Source: Salipiger pentaromativorans
GTDB lineage: Bacteria; Pseudomonadota; Alphaproteobacteria; Rhodobacterales; Rhodobacteraceae
Length of the DNA: 64,000 nt
Assembly: GCF_024721115.1 (NCBI RefSeq)
Contig: NZ_JAMDHK010000020.1
Coordinates: 1-64,000, forward strand
Reading direction: 5' to 3'
Positions 27,434 to 36,662 of this stretch are shown piece after piece (position 1 is the first letter of the stretch; every line of letters begins with the position of its first letter). The notes beneath the pieces were generated by a model that had not been told where the DNA came from, made no database searches, and saw only the letters and a program-made list of their open reading frames with translations. The position numbers were made by a program, and so were the translations under genes.

Positions 27434-27447
27434 GTTGCATTGGCAAC
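27434..27447. promoter_or_regulatory. MarR-type operator dyad upstream of hmgA
   Basis: GTTGC-ATTG-GCAAC forms perfect 5-base arms in an AT-rich patch 54 bases before the hmgA start, within the region shared with the divergent MarR gene. The half-site matches the TTGCA element at 15563 and 38931. Confidence 0.5.
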
Positions 27448-27500
27448 CAAATTATGGTTCTTCTGGCCCCGGAAACGCACCCCATCGGAGGAGTCTCGCC

Positions 27501-28871
27501 ATGAGCACGCATGACCTGCCTAACGGCATGATCCGTTCCGCCAGCACCACCGGCACGACCGACGGCTACATGCCGGGTTTCGGCAATGATTTCGAAACCG
27601 AGGCCCTGCCCGGCGCGCTGCCGCAGGGGATGAACAGCCCTCAGAAATGCGCCTACGGGCTTTACGGCGAACAGCTTTCGGGCACCGCCTTCACCGCGCC
27701 GAGCCACCAGAACGAACGCACCTGGTGCTATCGCATCCGCCCCTCGGTCAAGCATTCGCATCGCTACGAAAAGATCTCGCTGCCCTATTGGCAGAGCGCG
27801 CCCAACGTCGATCCGGACGTGGTGAGCCTCGGCCAGTACCGCTGGGATCCGGTGCCGCACAGCGACAAGCCGCTCACCTGGCTGACCGGCATGCACACCA
27901 TGACCACCGCCGGCGACGTCTATACGCAGGTCGGCATGGCCAGCCATATCTACCTGGTCACCCAGTCGATGGTGGACGAATATTTCTACTCCGCCGACAG
28001 CGAATTGCTGATCGTGCCGCAGGAGGGCCGTCTGCGCTTCTGCACCGAGCTGGGGGTGATCGACCTCGAACCCAAAGAGATCGCCATCATCCCGCGCGGC
28101 CTCGTCTACCGGGTCGAGCTGCTCGACGGTCCGGCGCGCGGCTTCGTCTGCGAGAACTACGGCCAGAAATTCGAGCTGCCGGGTCGTGGCCCCATCGGTG
28201 CGAACTGCATGGCCAACCGCCGCGATTTCAAGACGCCGGTGGCCGCGTTCGAGGACCGCGACGCGCCTTCGACCGTGACGATCAAGTGGCAGGGCCAGTT
28301 CCACGTCACCCATATCGACCATTCGCCGCTGGATGTGGTCGCCTGGCACGGCAATTACGCGCCGGTGAAATACGACCTGCGCACCTATTGCCCGATCGGC
28401 GCGATCCTCTTCGACCACCCCGATCCCTCGATCTTCACCGTGCTGACCGCCCCCTCGGGCGTGCCGGGCACCGCGAACATCGACTTCGTGCTGTTCCGCG
28501 AGCGCTGGATGACGATGGAAAACACCTTCCGTCCGCCCTGGTACCACAAGAACGTCATGTCCGAGCTTATGGGCAACATCTATGGCGAATACGACGCCAA
28601 GCCGAACGGCTTCGCCCCCGGCGGCATGTCGCTGCACAATATGATGCTGCCGCACGGGCCGGACAACGAAGCGTTCGAAAAGGCGACCTTCGCCGAGCTG
28701 GAGCCGAACAAGCTCGACAACACCATGTCCTTCATGTTCGAGACCCGCTTCCCGCAGCACCTGACCAAATTCGCCGCCAAGGAGGCGCCGCTGCAGGACG
28801 ATTACATCGACTGCTGGGACAGCCTGAAGAAACGCTTCGACGGCACGCCCGAAGGCAACTGGAACAAGTGA
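27501..28871 (+). CDS. hmgA: Homogentisate 1,2-dioxygenase
   Basis: A 456-residue iron(II) dioxygenase that opens homogentisate to 4-maleylacetoacetate, the central ring-cleavage step of tyrosine/phenylacetate-type catabolism. The N-terminal signature [19 protein letters not shown] is unmistakable. The iron ligands are visible as His349 and Glu355 (WYHKNVMSE) and His385 (LPHGPD), corresponding to the His-Glu-His triad of characterised enzymes. GGAGGAG at 27487-27493 supports the ATG at 27501. It heads the cluster with fah, an MBL-fold gene and maiA. No 4-hydroxyphenylpyruvate dioxygenase is in the window, so homogentisate must come from another route or another locus. Confidence 0.98.
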   Translation: MSTHDLPNGMIRSASTTGTTDGYMPGFGNDFETEALPGALPQGMNSPQKCAYGLYGEQLSGTAFTAPSHQNERTWCYRIRPSVKHSHRYEKISLPYWQSAPNVDPDVVSLGQYRWDPVPHSDKPLTWLTGMHTMTTAGDVYTQVGMASHIYLVTQSMVDEYFYSADSELLIVPQEGRLRFCTELGVIDLEPKEIAIIPRGLVYRVELLDGPARGFVCENYGQKFELPGRGPIGANCMANRRDFKTPVAAFEDRDAPSTVTIKWQGQFHVTHIDHSPLDVVAWHGNYAPVKYDLRTYCPIGAILFDHPDPSIFTVLTAPSGVPGTANIDFVLFRERWMTMENTFRPPWYHKNVMSELMGNIYGEYDAKPNGFAPGGMSLHNMMLPHGPDNEAFEKATFAELEPNKLDNTMSFMFETRFPQHLTKFAAKEAPLQDDYIDCWDSLKKRFDGTPEGNWNK

Positions 28872-28916
28872 CCTTCCCTGGCAGGGCCTGCTCCCGCCCT
28901 GTCTCTCCCGCGTTGC

Positions 28917-28938
28917 GGCCCGATCCAACGATCGGGCC
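28917..28938 (+). other. Hairpin between hmgA and fah
   Basis: Perfect 9-bp stem GGCCCGATC/GATCGGGCC with a CAAC loop and no T-run, in the 126-base gap between the two genes. It may stabilise or partly separate the two messages. Confidence 0.45.
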
Positions 28939-28997
28939 GTGACCGCCTGAGCCCTCAGGCGAAACGCCAGACGAAACACCGTCGAAACGGACAAGAT

Positions 28998-30254
28998 ATG
29001 ACTCTCAAGAAAAGCTGGGTCGAAAGCGCCAATAGCGCCGAGACCGACTTCCCCCTCAACAACCTGCCCTATGGCGTCTTCGCGACCGAAGGCACCGCGC
29101 CGCGCTGCGGCGTCGCCATCGGCGACATGGTGCTGGATGCCGCCGCCGCCGAGGCCGCCGGGCTGATCGCGCTCGAGGGCGGGCCGCTGCTGCAATCGGG
29201 TGCCTGGAACCCGGTGATGGGCGCCGGTGCCGCCGTCTGGAAGGACCTGCGCCGCCAGCTCGTCACGCTGCTCTCCGAAGGCGCCGCCGAGGCCGAGGCG
29301 CTGCGCCCGATGCTGGTGCCGCTGGCCGGGGCGACGCTCTGCATGCCCTTCGCGGTGACCGAATACACCGATTTCTACGCCTCCAAGAACCACGCCTTCA
29401 ACGTCGGCACCATGTTCCGGGGCCCGGAAAACGCGCTGCCGCCGAACTGGCTGTCGATCCCCATCGGCTATAATGGCCGCGCCTCCTCGGTGGTGGTGTC
29501 GGGCAGCGACGTGCGCCGCCCCTGGGGCCAGCTCAAGGCGCCCGACGCCGAGCTGCCGATCTTCGCCCCCTGCAAACGCTTCGATCTGGAACTGGAGATG
29601 GGCGCCATCGTCGGCACGCCCTCGTCCGGTCCGGTCAGCGTGGCCGAGGCCGATGACATGATCTTCGGCTATGTGCTGCTGAACGACTGGTCGGCGCGCG
29701 ACATCCAGGCCTGGGAATACCAGCCTCTGGGGCCGTTCCAGGCCAAGGCGACGGCGACCACCATCAGCCCCTGGATCGTCACCAAGGCCGCGCTGGAACC
29801 GTTCCGCGCGCCCACGCCACCGCGCGAGCGCGAGCTGCTGCCCTATCTCGCCGAGCCGGGGCCGATGCTCTACGACATCGACCTCAGCGTGACGCTGACG
29901 CCGGCGGGCGGGGTCGAAAACACCATCTCGCGCACCAACTACACCAATATGTACTATTCCGCCGCGCAGCAGCTTTGCCACCACACGACCTCGGGCTGTT
30001 CGATGCGGGTGGGCGATCTGCTCGGCTCGGGCACGATCTCGGGCACCGAAAAGGACACGCGCGGCTCGCTGCTGGAACTGAGCTGGGGCGGCAAGGAACC
30101 GATCACGCTGGACAGCGGCGAGACCCGCAGCTTCCTCGAAGACGGCGACACGCTGACGCTGTACGGCGCGGCGCAGGGCGATGGCTATCGAGTCGGTTTC
30201 GGCGCCTGCGCAGGCACGCTTCTGCCAGCGCTCGACGATCCGTTCGCACGCTAA
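28998..30254 (+). CDS. fahA: Fumarylacetoacetase
   Basis: A 418-residue C-C hydrolase that splits fumarylacetoacetate into fumarate and acetoacetate, the last step of the homogentisate route. The small N-terminal SH3-like part begins ESANSAETDFPLNNLPYGVF, and the catalytic domain holds KNHAFNVGTMFRGPENALPPNW, GYNGRASSVVVSG, the acidic metal ligands in FDLELEMG and NDWSARDIQAWEY, and GTISGTEKDTRGSLLELSWGG near the end. The length matches the long (human-type) FAH form. The ribosome binding site is weak (GGACAAG). Confidence 0.97.
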   Translation: MTLKKSWVESANSAETDFPLNNLPYGVFATEGTAPRCGVAIGDMVLDAAAAEAAGLIALEGGPLLQSGAWNPVMGAGAAVWKDLRRQLVTLLSEGAAEAEALRPMLVPLAGATLCMPFAVTEYTDFYASKNHAFNVGTMFRGPENALPPNWLSIPIGYNGRASSVVVSGSDVRRPWGQLKAPDAELPIFAPCKRFDLELEMGAIVGTPSSGPVSVAEADDMIFGYVLLNDWSARDIQAWEYQPLGPFQAKATATTISPWIVTKAALEPFRAPTPPRERELLPYLAEPGPMLYDIDLSVTLTPAGGVENTISRTNYTNMYYSAAQQLCHHTTSGCSMRVGDLLGSGTISGTEKDTRGSLLELSWGGKEPITLDSGETRSFLEDGDTLTLYGAAQGDGYRVGFGACAGTLLPALDDPFAR

Positions 30255-30345
30255 ACGAAACACCGGCGCGCGACACAGCGCTGCGCGCGCGCCCCGCATT
30301 TCAGGAGACCGGCCAGAGGCGCCGGGACAGGGAAGGAAGACCATC

Positions 30346-31296
30346 ATGGCAAAGGCATTCGCGTCGCAAGGCGACATGGAAGACAAGGTGATCAGCTTCA
30401 CCGAGGTGGGTGAGGGGCTGTATGCCTTCACCGCCGAGGGCGATCCCAACACCGGCGTGATCATCGGCGACGAAAGCGTGATGATCGTCGAGGCGCAGGC
30501 CACCCCGCGTCTGGCGCGCATGGTGATCGAAAAGGTCCGCTCGGTGACCGACAAGCCGATCAGCCACGTCGTGCTGACCCATTACCACGCCGTGCGCGTG
30601 CTGGGCGCCAGCGCCTATGGCGCGGGCGAAATCATCATGTCCGACGTGGCCGCCGCGATGGTGGAAGAGCGCGGGCAAGAGGACTGGGACAGCGAATTCG
30701 GCCGCTTCCCCCGGCTGTTCCAGGGCCATGAGGAAATCCCCGGCCTGACCCGCCCGACCACCACCTTCAGCGACAGCATGACCGTCTATCTCGGCAAGCG
30801 CCGGGTCGATATCATGAAGCTGGGCCGCGCCCACACCGCCGGGGACTCGGTGATCTGGGTGCCGGATCAGGAAGTCATGTTCACCGGCGACATCGTGGAA
30901 TACCACTCGGCCTGCTATTGCGGCGACGCGCATTTTGGCGACTGGCCGGAGACGCTGGCCAATATCGCAGCCTTCGAGCCCAAGAGCATCGCGCCGGGCC
31001 GGGGCGACGCTCTGGTCGGCGAGGAGATGGTGGCCAAGGCGCTGGACGCAACGGCGGATTTCGTGAAATCCACCTATGCGCCGGTGGCCAAGGTCGTGGC
31101 CCGCGGCGGCTCGCTGAAAGAGGCCTGGGACGCGGTGCGCGCCGAATGCGACCCGAAATTCGCCGATTACGCGATCTACGAGCACTGCCTGCCGTTCAAC
31201 GTCGCCCGCGCCTATGACGAGGCGCGCGGCATCGACACGCCGCGCATCTGGACCGCCGAGCGCGACCAGCAGATGTGGGCCGACCTGCAAGGCTGA
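30346..31296 (+). CDS. MBL-fold metallohydrolase with degenerate zinc motif
   Basis: A 316-residue metallo-beta-lactamase-fold protein placed between fah and maiA. The core motif that should read HxHxDH is H79-Y-H81-A-V83-R84, so the Asp and third His are absent. The later GRAHTAGDS and FTGD motifs are kept, but the usual terminal GHG is PGRGD. One zinc site is therefore probably lost or the fold has another role. I recall relatives with the same THYHAVRVLGASAYG string next to ring-cleavage genes, so this looks like a conserved variant rather than decay. GGAAGGA supports the ATG at 30346. It might hydrolyse a thioester or lactone side product; unproven. Confidence 0.85.
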   Translation: MAKAFASQGDMEDKVISFTEVGEGLYAFTAEGDPNTGVIIGDESVMIVEAQATPRLARMVIEKVRSVTDKPISHVVLTHYHAVRVLGASAYGAGEIIMSDVAAAMVEERGQEDWDSEFGRFPRLFQGHEEIPGLTRPTTTFSDSMTVYLGKRRVDIMKLGRAHTAGDSVIWVPDQEVMFTGDIVEYHSACYCGDAHFGDWPETLANIAAFEPKSIAPGRGDALVGEEMVAKALDATADFVKSTYAPVAKVVARGGSLKEAWDAVRAECDPKFADYAIYEHCLPFNVARAYDEARGIDTPRIWTAERDQQMWADLQG

Positions 31297-31413
31297 CCGC
31301 CGCGCACGGGCGGCGCCCCGGCCAGCCGGTCCGGGCTTGTCCCGCCATACAGCAAACCACAGCGCCGCCCGGCTCTCTCCGGGCGGCGTCTCTGCATCCG
31401 GAGGAGAGACCCC

Positions 31414-32043
31414 ATGTCCGAGACGGTTCTTTACGACTACTGGCGCTCCAGCGCGAGCTGGCGTGTGCGCATCGCGCTCAACCTCGCGGGGATCGCCTAT
31501 CGCGCGGTGCCGGTGGATCTGGTCGCCGGCGACCAGCGCAGCGACGCGCATCTGGCGCGCAATCCGCAGGGGCTTGTCCCCGTGCTCGAAATCGACGGGC
31601 TGCGGCTGACGCAATCCATGGCGATCCTCGATTATCTCGAAGACACCGGGCGGCTGTCGCTGCGCCCGAAAGATCCGGTCGCGGCGGTGCGGATGCGCGC
31701 GGTGCTGCAATCCATCGCCTGCGACATTCACCCGGTCTGCAACCTGCGCGTCGCCGCCCATGCCACCAGGCTCAGCGGGCGCGACGAAACCCGCGCCGAG
31801 TGGATGCGCCATTTCATCCGCCCCGGTCTGGTGGCGGTCGAGGCGCTGCTTTCCGAGGACGGCCCCTATTGCATGGGCGCGGATCTGACCCAGGCCGATC
31901 TGGCGCTGATTCCGCAGCTTTACAACGCCGAACGCTGGGGGGCGCAGACCGACGACCTGCCGAAGATCCGGCGCGTTGCCGCCGCCTGCGCCGAAATCGA
32001 GGCGTTCCGCGCCGCCGAGCCCGACGCGGTCAAACCCGCCTGA
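31414..32043 (+). CDS. maiA: Maleylacetoacetate isomerase (zeta-class GST)
   Basis: A 209-residue glutathione-dependent cis-trans isomerase converting maleylacetoacetate to fumarylacetoacetate. The zeta-class active-site motif is YDYWRSSASWRVRIAL (about 7-22, with SSAS holding glutathione), then NPQGLVPVLE and TQSMAILDYLE (glutathione gamma-glutamyl contact). The C-terminal helical domain contains IHPVCNLRV. GAGGAGAG precedes the ATG. It completes the hmgA-fah-maiA lower pathway. Confidence 0.96.
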   Translation: MSETVLYDYWRSSASWRVRIALNLAGIAYRAVPVDLVAGDQRSDAHLARNPQGLVPVLEIDGLRLTQSMAILDYLEDTGRLSLRPKDPVAAVRMRAVLQSIACDIHPVCNLRVAAHATRLSGRDETRAEWMRHFIRPGLVAVEALLSEDGPYCMGADLTQADLALIPQLYNAERWGAQTDDLPKIRRVAAACAEIEAFRAAEPDAVKPA

Positions 32044-32064
32044 GCGGGAGCCGGGCTGGCGCCC

Positions 32065-32982
32065 TCAGGGGCGCCGCCGCAGCCTGCCGGTCTGCATCGA
32101 CAAAAGAATGCCCGTCGCGCCGAGACAGATCGCGGCGGTTTGCAGACCGGTGGGGATGTCGCCAATCAGCGGGATCGCCAGCACCAGCGCGGTGGGCGGC
32201 ACCAGCGCCATGAACAGCGTCGCCCGCGCCGCGCCCAGATGCGACACCGTGCTGGCGAAGGTGGCAAAGGCCAGCGCCCCGCCCAGCAGCCCCTGATAGA
32301 CGCTTTGCTCCACCCATTTGCCGGTTGCCAGCGCCGGCGGCTCGAACAGCGCAAGATAGAGCGGCGCCATGATGAGCCCCGACAAGACGGTGATCATCGC
32401 CGCGGTCTGCAAGGGCGGCATCTTCCACCGGCCCAGCAGATAGGTATAGCCGCCATACATCCCCCCCGAGGCCGCAAAGGCCAGATCGCCCAGCAGGATG
32501 TTCTGACCCTCCGCTGCGGCCCCGGTCTCGGTCGAGGCTTCGAGCCCGATCAGCGTGAGCCCGGCGAGCATGACGCAGATGCCGAGGATCCGCTGCCGGG
32601 TCGGGCGCTCGCCGTCGAGCTTCCACAGCAGCAGGTTCGCGACACTGATCGACATGCAGGGTCCGATCACGATGCCATGGCTGAGCGGGCCGTACTGAAA
32701 CCCGGTCGTGAGCAGCAGATAGAAGGCCGGGCCCGCGAGAAACAGCACCGATATAAGCTGCCAGGGCGCCGTCGGGACGATCCGCCCTCGGAACAGCAGG
32801 ATCGGCAGCATGACAAGCCCGCCCACGCTGAACCGCAGCACCATCAGATCGACCGCGCGGAATCCGTCGAGCGTGCCGATCTTGGAGCCCACGTTGAAGG
32901 CGCTCCAGATCAGCACCGTCAGACATCCGTAGAAGAGTCCGATCAGGTTTGGCCGCGTTTGCTGCGGATCGAGTGAAGACAT
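32065..32982 (-). CDS. EamA/DMT-family transporter
   Basis: A 305-residue membrane protein with about ten hydrophobic segments in two repeated EamA halves, each beginning with a short PEx-less helix (FYGCLTVLIWSAFNVGSKIG; later GDLAFAASGGMYGGYTYLLG). Such proteins export metabolites or amino acids. It converges with maiA (21 bases between stops). The ATG at 32982 is chosen by family length although no clear ribosome binding site precedes it; an upstream ATG at 33063 would add 27 residues. Confidence 0.82.
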   Translation of the reverse strand: MSSLDPQQTRPNLIGLFYGCLTVLIWSAFNVGSKIGTLDGFRAVDLMVLRFSVGGLVMLPILLFRGRIVPTAPWQLISVLFLAGPAFYLLLTTGFQYGPLSHGIVIGPCMSISVANLLLWKLDGERPTRQRILGICVMLAGLTLIGLEASTETGAAAEGQNILLGDLAFAASGGMYGGYTYLLGRWKMPPLQTAAMITVLSGLIMAPLYLALFEPPALATGKWVEQSVYQGLLGGALAFATFASTVSHLGAARATLFMALVPPTALVLAIPLIGDIPTGLQTAAICLGATGILLSMQTGRLRRRP

Positions 32983-33330
32983 GGCTACCGGTTGCTTGAG
33001 AGAGGCTCCGGCGCTGCGGACTGCAAACCCTGCCGGAGCCTTGGAAAAGGTCCCTATCCGCATAACAGCTTGCCCGGTGCAGACCAAGAAATTTTTGAAA
33101 TAGACAAGTTGATTCGCGATCATCCCGCGCGCGTCGACCCCAAGGAGATCACCGGAAAACAAAGATTTTCCTGTGATCGGACCCCCCTGCCCGCGCCGCC
33201 GGTCCGGCAGATCATGAGATTTGCTTTTAAATAATTTATTTGCCATTAATGAATCTCGAATCGCGACCGACCGCGCCGGCGTCCGCCCCGAACCGGGCCC
33301 GCACAGGCGCGAAACAGGAGGAGGCCGCCC
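32983..33330. other. Divergent promoter region with an AT-rich island
   Basis: A 348-base gap between the divergent EamA and flavoenzyme genes with no credible gene. Around 33213-33260 the sequence is strongly AT-rich. GAGATT (33216-33221) and AATCTC (33252-33257) are inverted arms around it, a possible operator/promoter for the plus-strand operon. Confidence 0.4.
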
Positions 33331-34506
33331 GTGTCAGACCGCCAGACCGGAGGCGCCGGAACCGGCGCCCCGGCAAAACTGCTGCAACCGCTCACCCTGC
33401 GGGATGTGACCCTTCGCAACCGGATGGTCATCTCGCCCATGTGCCAGCACTCCGCCGTCGATGGCTTTGTGCAGGACTGGCACATCGTGCATTACGGCAA
33501 GTTCGCCCTCGGCGGCGCCGCGCTGGTGCTGACCGAAAGCACCGCCGTCACCAGCGACAGCCGGGTCGGCATCGCCGATCTGGGGATCTGGTCCGACGAC
33601 CATATTCCGGGCCTGCGCCGACTCGCCGATTTCGCCCACCAGCACGGAGCCCGCTTCGGCATCCAGCTTGCCCATGCCGGGCGCAAGGCGTTTTCGGAAC
33701 CGCTCTGGGAAGGTGGCCGCGCGCTGACGCCCGAGGCGCTGGACGCGACCGGCCTCACCTGGCGCCGGGTCGGCCCCAGCCCCATCGCCGCCAGTTCCGA
33801 GTGGTCCACACCCGAAGAGCTGACCCGCGCGGAAATCCACGACATCCGCGACGCCTTTGTACAGGCCGCACGGCGCGCCGACGCCGCCGGGGCGGATGTG
33901 GTCGAGCTGCATTACGGCCACGGCTATCTGCTCGCCAGCTTCCTCTCCCCGCGCTCGAACCAGCGCAGCGACGAATATGGCGGCTCGCTGGAAAACCGCA
34001 TGCGCTTTGCGGTCGAAACGGCCGAGGCGGTGCGCGCGGTCTGGCCCGAGGGCAAGCCGCTCTTTGCCCGGCTCTCCTGCCTCGACGGCACCGAGGGAAG
34101 CTGGGACATGGACGATACCGTGGCACTGGCCCTGGCGCTGAAGGCGGTGGGTGTGGATGTGATCGACTGCTCCTCGGGCGGGCTCACCGAAGAGACGCGG
34201 CGCAGCAACGTACCGCGCGGCATCGGTTTTCAGGTGCCCTTTGCCGAGGAGGTCCGGCGCCGGGCCGACATCTGTACGCAAGCGGTGGGCATCATCCTGA
34301 CCCCCGAGCAGGCGGAAGAGATCGTCGCCAGCGGCAAGGCCGATCTGGTGGCGCTGGGACGCGAGGCGCTGCGCACGCCCTATTGGCCGGCGGAAGCGAC
34401 CCGCGCGCTGGGACAGGAGGATTTCAGCGCCTGGCCGATGCAGCACCGCGACTGGCTTTCCCGGCGGCAGACGGTTCTGAACCGGCTGCTAAGCGAAGAA
34501 AACTGA
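33331..34506 (+). CDS. Old Yellow Enzyme-family NADH:flavin oxidoreductase
   Basis: A 391-residue FMN beta/alpha-barrel enzyme. Landmarks: LRNRMVISPMCQHSA with the FMN-contacting segment, FGIQLAHAGRKA, the VELHYGHGYLLASFLSPRSNQRSDEYGG block and VALGREALRTPYW at the end. Family members reduce activated C=C bonds (enoates, dienoyl-CoA, nitro groups). The start is GTG at 33331 preceded by AGGAGGAG. It is followed by the EthD gene 15 bases later and then the TRAP set. It could reduce an unsaturated ring intermediate. Confidence 0.93.
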   Translation: MSDRQTGGAGTGAPAKLLQPLTLRDVTLRNRMVISPMCQHSAVDGFVQDWHIVHYGKFALGGAALVLTESTAVTSDSRVGIADLGIWSDDHIPGLRRLADFAHQHGARFGIQLAHAGRKAFSEPLWEGGRALTPEALDATGLTWRRVGPSPIAASSEWSTPEELTRAEIHDIRDAFVQAARRADAAGADVVELHYGHGYLLASFLSPRSNQRSDEYGGSLENRMRFAVETAEAVRAVWPEGKPLFARLSCLDGTEGSWDMDDTVALALALKAVGVDVIDCSSGGLTEETRRSNVPRGIGFQVPFAEEVRRRADICTQAVGIILTPEQAEEIVASGKADLVALGREALRTPYWPAEATRALGQEDFSAWPMQHRDWLSRRQTVLNRLLSEEN

Positions 34507-34521
34507 AGGAGGAGACAGAAG

Positions 34522-35217
34522 ATGATCACACGATTTGGTCTGCTGACCAAGAAACAGGGCCTGACCCCCGAGGAATTCAACGCCCACTGGTTCCGCACCC
34601 ACGGCCCGATGGCGGCCAAGTTCCCCGGGCTGCGCGGCTACTGGCAGCATGCGGTGACCGACAAGGAGCAGTTCGGCATCAGCCACGCGCGCGGGCAGGA
34701 CTGGGATCTGGACGGGTTCTCGGAGCTGCATTTCGACGACATGGACGCCATGATCGAAGCCGTCAGCGGCGAGATCTTCGCGCCGACGCTGGTGGACGAG
34801 ACCGAGTTCCTCGAAGACGTGAAGCTGGTGGCCTGTGAAAAGCACAAGGTCGTTCCGATGGAGTTCGACAACGGCCCCTATCTCAAGCGCATGACGCTGC
34901 TCAAACGCCTGCCCGGCGTCAGCCCCGAGCAGTTCCGCAAGGAATGGCTGGAAACCCACGCCGATTTCGTGCGCCGCTGGCCGAATGTGCTGGGCTATCA
35001 CCAGAACCTCGTGATCGACCGCTATCACGGCTCGCGCACCGAAAGCGCCAGCTATGACGCGGTGCCGGTGGACGGGATCGTCGAGTTCTGGTTCCGCGAC
35101 AAGGACACGGCAGCCGAGCTTTACGCCAGCGACATCGTCACCGAGACGCAGGAACACGCCAAGGTGTTTCTCGACACGATCACCCCGTATTTCGTCGAGA
35201 CGCGCACCATCGTCTGA
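34522..35217 (+). CDS. Double EthD-domain protein
   Basis: A 231-residue protein made of two EthD-like halves: MITRFGLLTKKQGLTPEEFNAHW..HGP (about 1-100) and LKRMTLLKRLPGVSPEQFRKEWLETH (about 115-231). Each half is a ferredoxin-like dimeric alpha+beta barrel, so one chain forms the barrel pair. The YHQNLVIDRYH and VDGIVEFWF segments recur almost unchanged in the protein at 50561-51244, a clear paralogue. AAGGAGGAGACAG precedes the ATG. Function unknown; position after the flavoenzyme suggests a ring or lactone rearrangement. Confidence 0.85.
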   Translation: MITRFGLLTKKQGLTPEEFNAHWFRTHGPMAAKFPGLRGYWQHAVTDKEQFGISHARGQDWDLDGFSELHFDDMDAMIEAVSGEIFAPTLVDETEFLEDVKLVACEKHKVVPMEFDNGPYLKRMTLLKRLPGVSPEQFRKEWLETHADFVRRWPNVLGYHQNLVIDRYHGSRTESASYDAVPVDGIVEFWFRDKDTAAELYASDIVTETQEHAKVFLDTITPYFVETRTIV

Positions 35218-35572
35218 CCCTTTTCGGGCAAGCCGGGCCGCTTTCCCCCGCCGCGATCTCGCGGCGGTCCGGGAAAGGTCTGCCCGGCCCCCCGCCTGCC
35301 CTGCCGACACAAACTGTGCCGACGGGGCGGCGCGTTCCAGGTTGACAAATATTAGTCAATCGTGAATCATTTCGCGAATAACGACGAACTTGCGGAGGCT
35401 CCGCGAGGATGGGAACCGAAGGCCATCGCGCCCATGCGGCGGCCGGGTCGGGCGGAGACGCCCCGCCGGAGGAGGCAAGGCGATCGCGGTGATCGCACTG
35501 CCGGAACAGCTCGCGAAGAGCGCACAAGAACCCGGAGGGCGCGGCCCGCCGGACCAAGGAGGAGGATATTCA
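35218..35572. promoter_or_regulatory. Promoter region of the second TRAP operon
   Basis: This 355-base gap has no credible gene. GCCGCGATCTCGCGGC near 35250 can form a hairpin just past the EthD gene. TTGAC-AAATATTA-GTCAA at 35342-35359 is an almost perfect palindrome that also supplies a TTGACA -35 element, so a repressor could overlap the promoter. Confidence 0.45.
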
Positions 35573-36640
35573 ATGACACTCAAGACTGGCATTCGCCTGG
35601 CCACGATGGCGTCCGTGATCGCCCTGACCGCCGCAAGCGCGGCCCAGGCCCAGGACACCCGCAAGCTGCGGCTGCACTCGGCCTTCCCGACCACCACGCC
35701 GGTGATCGGCGACATCGTTCCGTGGATCGCGGACCGGGTCGAGAAACTGACCGGCGGCTCGCTGGAAGTGGACGTGTTCGAGCCGGGCGCGCTGGTGCCC
35801 AGCACCGATTACTTCGATGCGGTGTCGCAGGGCGCCGTGGACATGGCCTTCGGCACGCCCGGCTATGGTGCGGGGCTCGAACCCGCGATGACGATCTTCA
35901 CCGCCGTGCCCTTTGGCCCGCAGGCGACCGAATTCATGGCCTGGATGCGCTACGGCGGCGGTCAGGAACTGCATGACGAGATCCTCGCCGATCTGAATCT
36001 CAAGGGCTTCGTCTGCACCCTGGGTGCACCCGAAACCGCCGGCTGGATGAAGAAGGACATCAACACCGTCGAGGATCTGGCCGGGCTCAAGCTGCGCTAT
36101 TTCGGCCTTGGCGGGCGCGTGCTCGACAAGCTCGGCGCCTCGATCCAGCTCATCCCCGGCTCCGAGGTCTATGCGGCGCTGGAGCGCGGCGTGATTGACG
36201 GCGGCGAATACGCCAGCCCCTCGGTCGATGTGTCCGCCGGTCTCGATCAGGTGGCGAATTTCGCCTACTTCCCCGGCTGGCACCAGCAGGTCTCGGTCGA
36301 CTCCCTGATCATCAACCTCGACACCTGGAACGCGCTCAGCGAACAGCAGCAGCTCGCCATCGAGACGACCTGCGGCGAAGCCACCCTGCGCACGCTGGCA
36401 CGCGGCGCCGCCGATCAGCCCGCCGCCATCACCAAGCTGGAAGGCGAAGAGGGGCTTGAGATCAAGATGTGGTCCGACGAGATCCTCGACGCGCTGCGCG
36501 GCGCCTGGGACGAGGTCGCGGCCGAGGAAAGCGCCAAGAACACCAAGTTCGCCAAGGTGATGGAGTCCTACACAGCGTTCCGCGACGGCTATGCGAGCTG
36601 GCAGCAGCTTGGCTACCTGAAGCCCGTCGGCGACGAGTAA
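35573..36640 (+). CDS. TRAP transporter substrate-binding protein (DctP-like)
   Basis: A 355-residue periplasmic receptor with a signal peptide (MTLKTGIRLATMASVIAL, cleavage near AQAQDT). The mature part has the LRLHSAFPTTTPVIGDIVPW start, FEPGALVPSTDYFDAVSQGAVDMAFG and the GLKLRYFGLGGRVLDKLGA block with the expected carboxylate-binding Arg, close in design to the receptor at 53377. AAGGAGGAGG precedes the ATG at 35573. First gene of a P-Q-M TRAP operon. Confidence 0.93.
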   Translation: MTLKTGIRLATMASVIALTAASAAQAQDTRKLRLHSAFPTTTPVIGDIVPWIADRVEKLTGGSLEVDVFEPGALVPSTDYFDAVSQGAVDMAFGTPGYGAGLEPAMTIFTAVPFGPQATEFMAWMRYGGGQELHDEILADLNLKGFVCTLGAPETAGWMKKDINTVEDLAGLKLRYFGLGGRVLDKLGASIQLIPGSEVYAALERGVIDGGEYASPSVDVSAGLDQVANFAYFPGWHQQVSVDSLIINLDTWNALSEQQQLAIETTCGEATLRTLARGAADQPAAITKLEGEEGLEIKMWSDEILDALRGAWDEVAAEESAKNTKFAKVMESYTAFRDGYASWQQLGYLKPVGDE

Positions 36641-36662
36641 TCCCGCCGGACGGACGGGTTTT

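Noticed and set aside
27405-30554. A 1049-codon open frame on the minus strand opposite hmgA and fah
   Set aside because: It mirrors two certain genes, has no domain or ribosome binding site, and its amino-acid make-up is that of an antisense frame.
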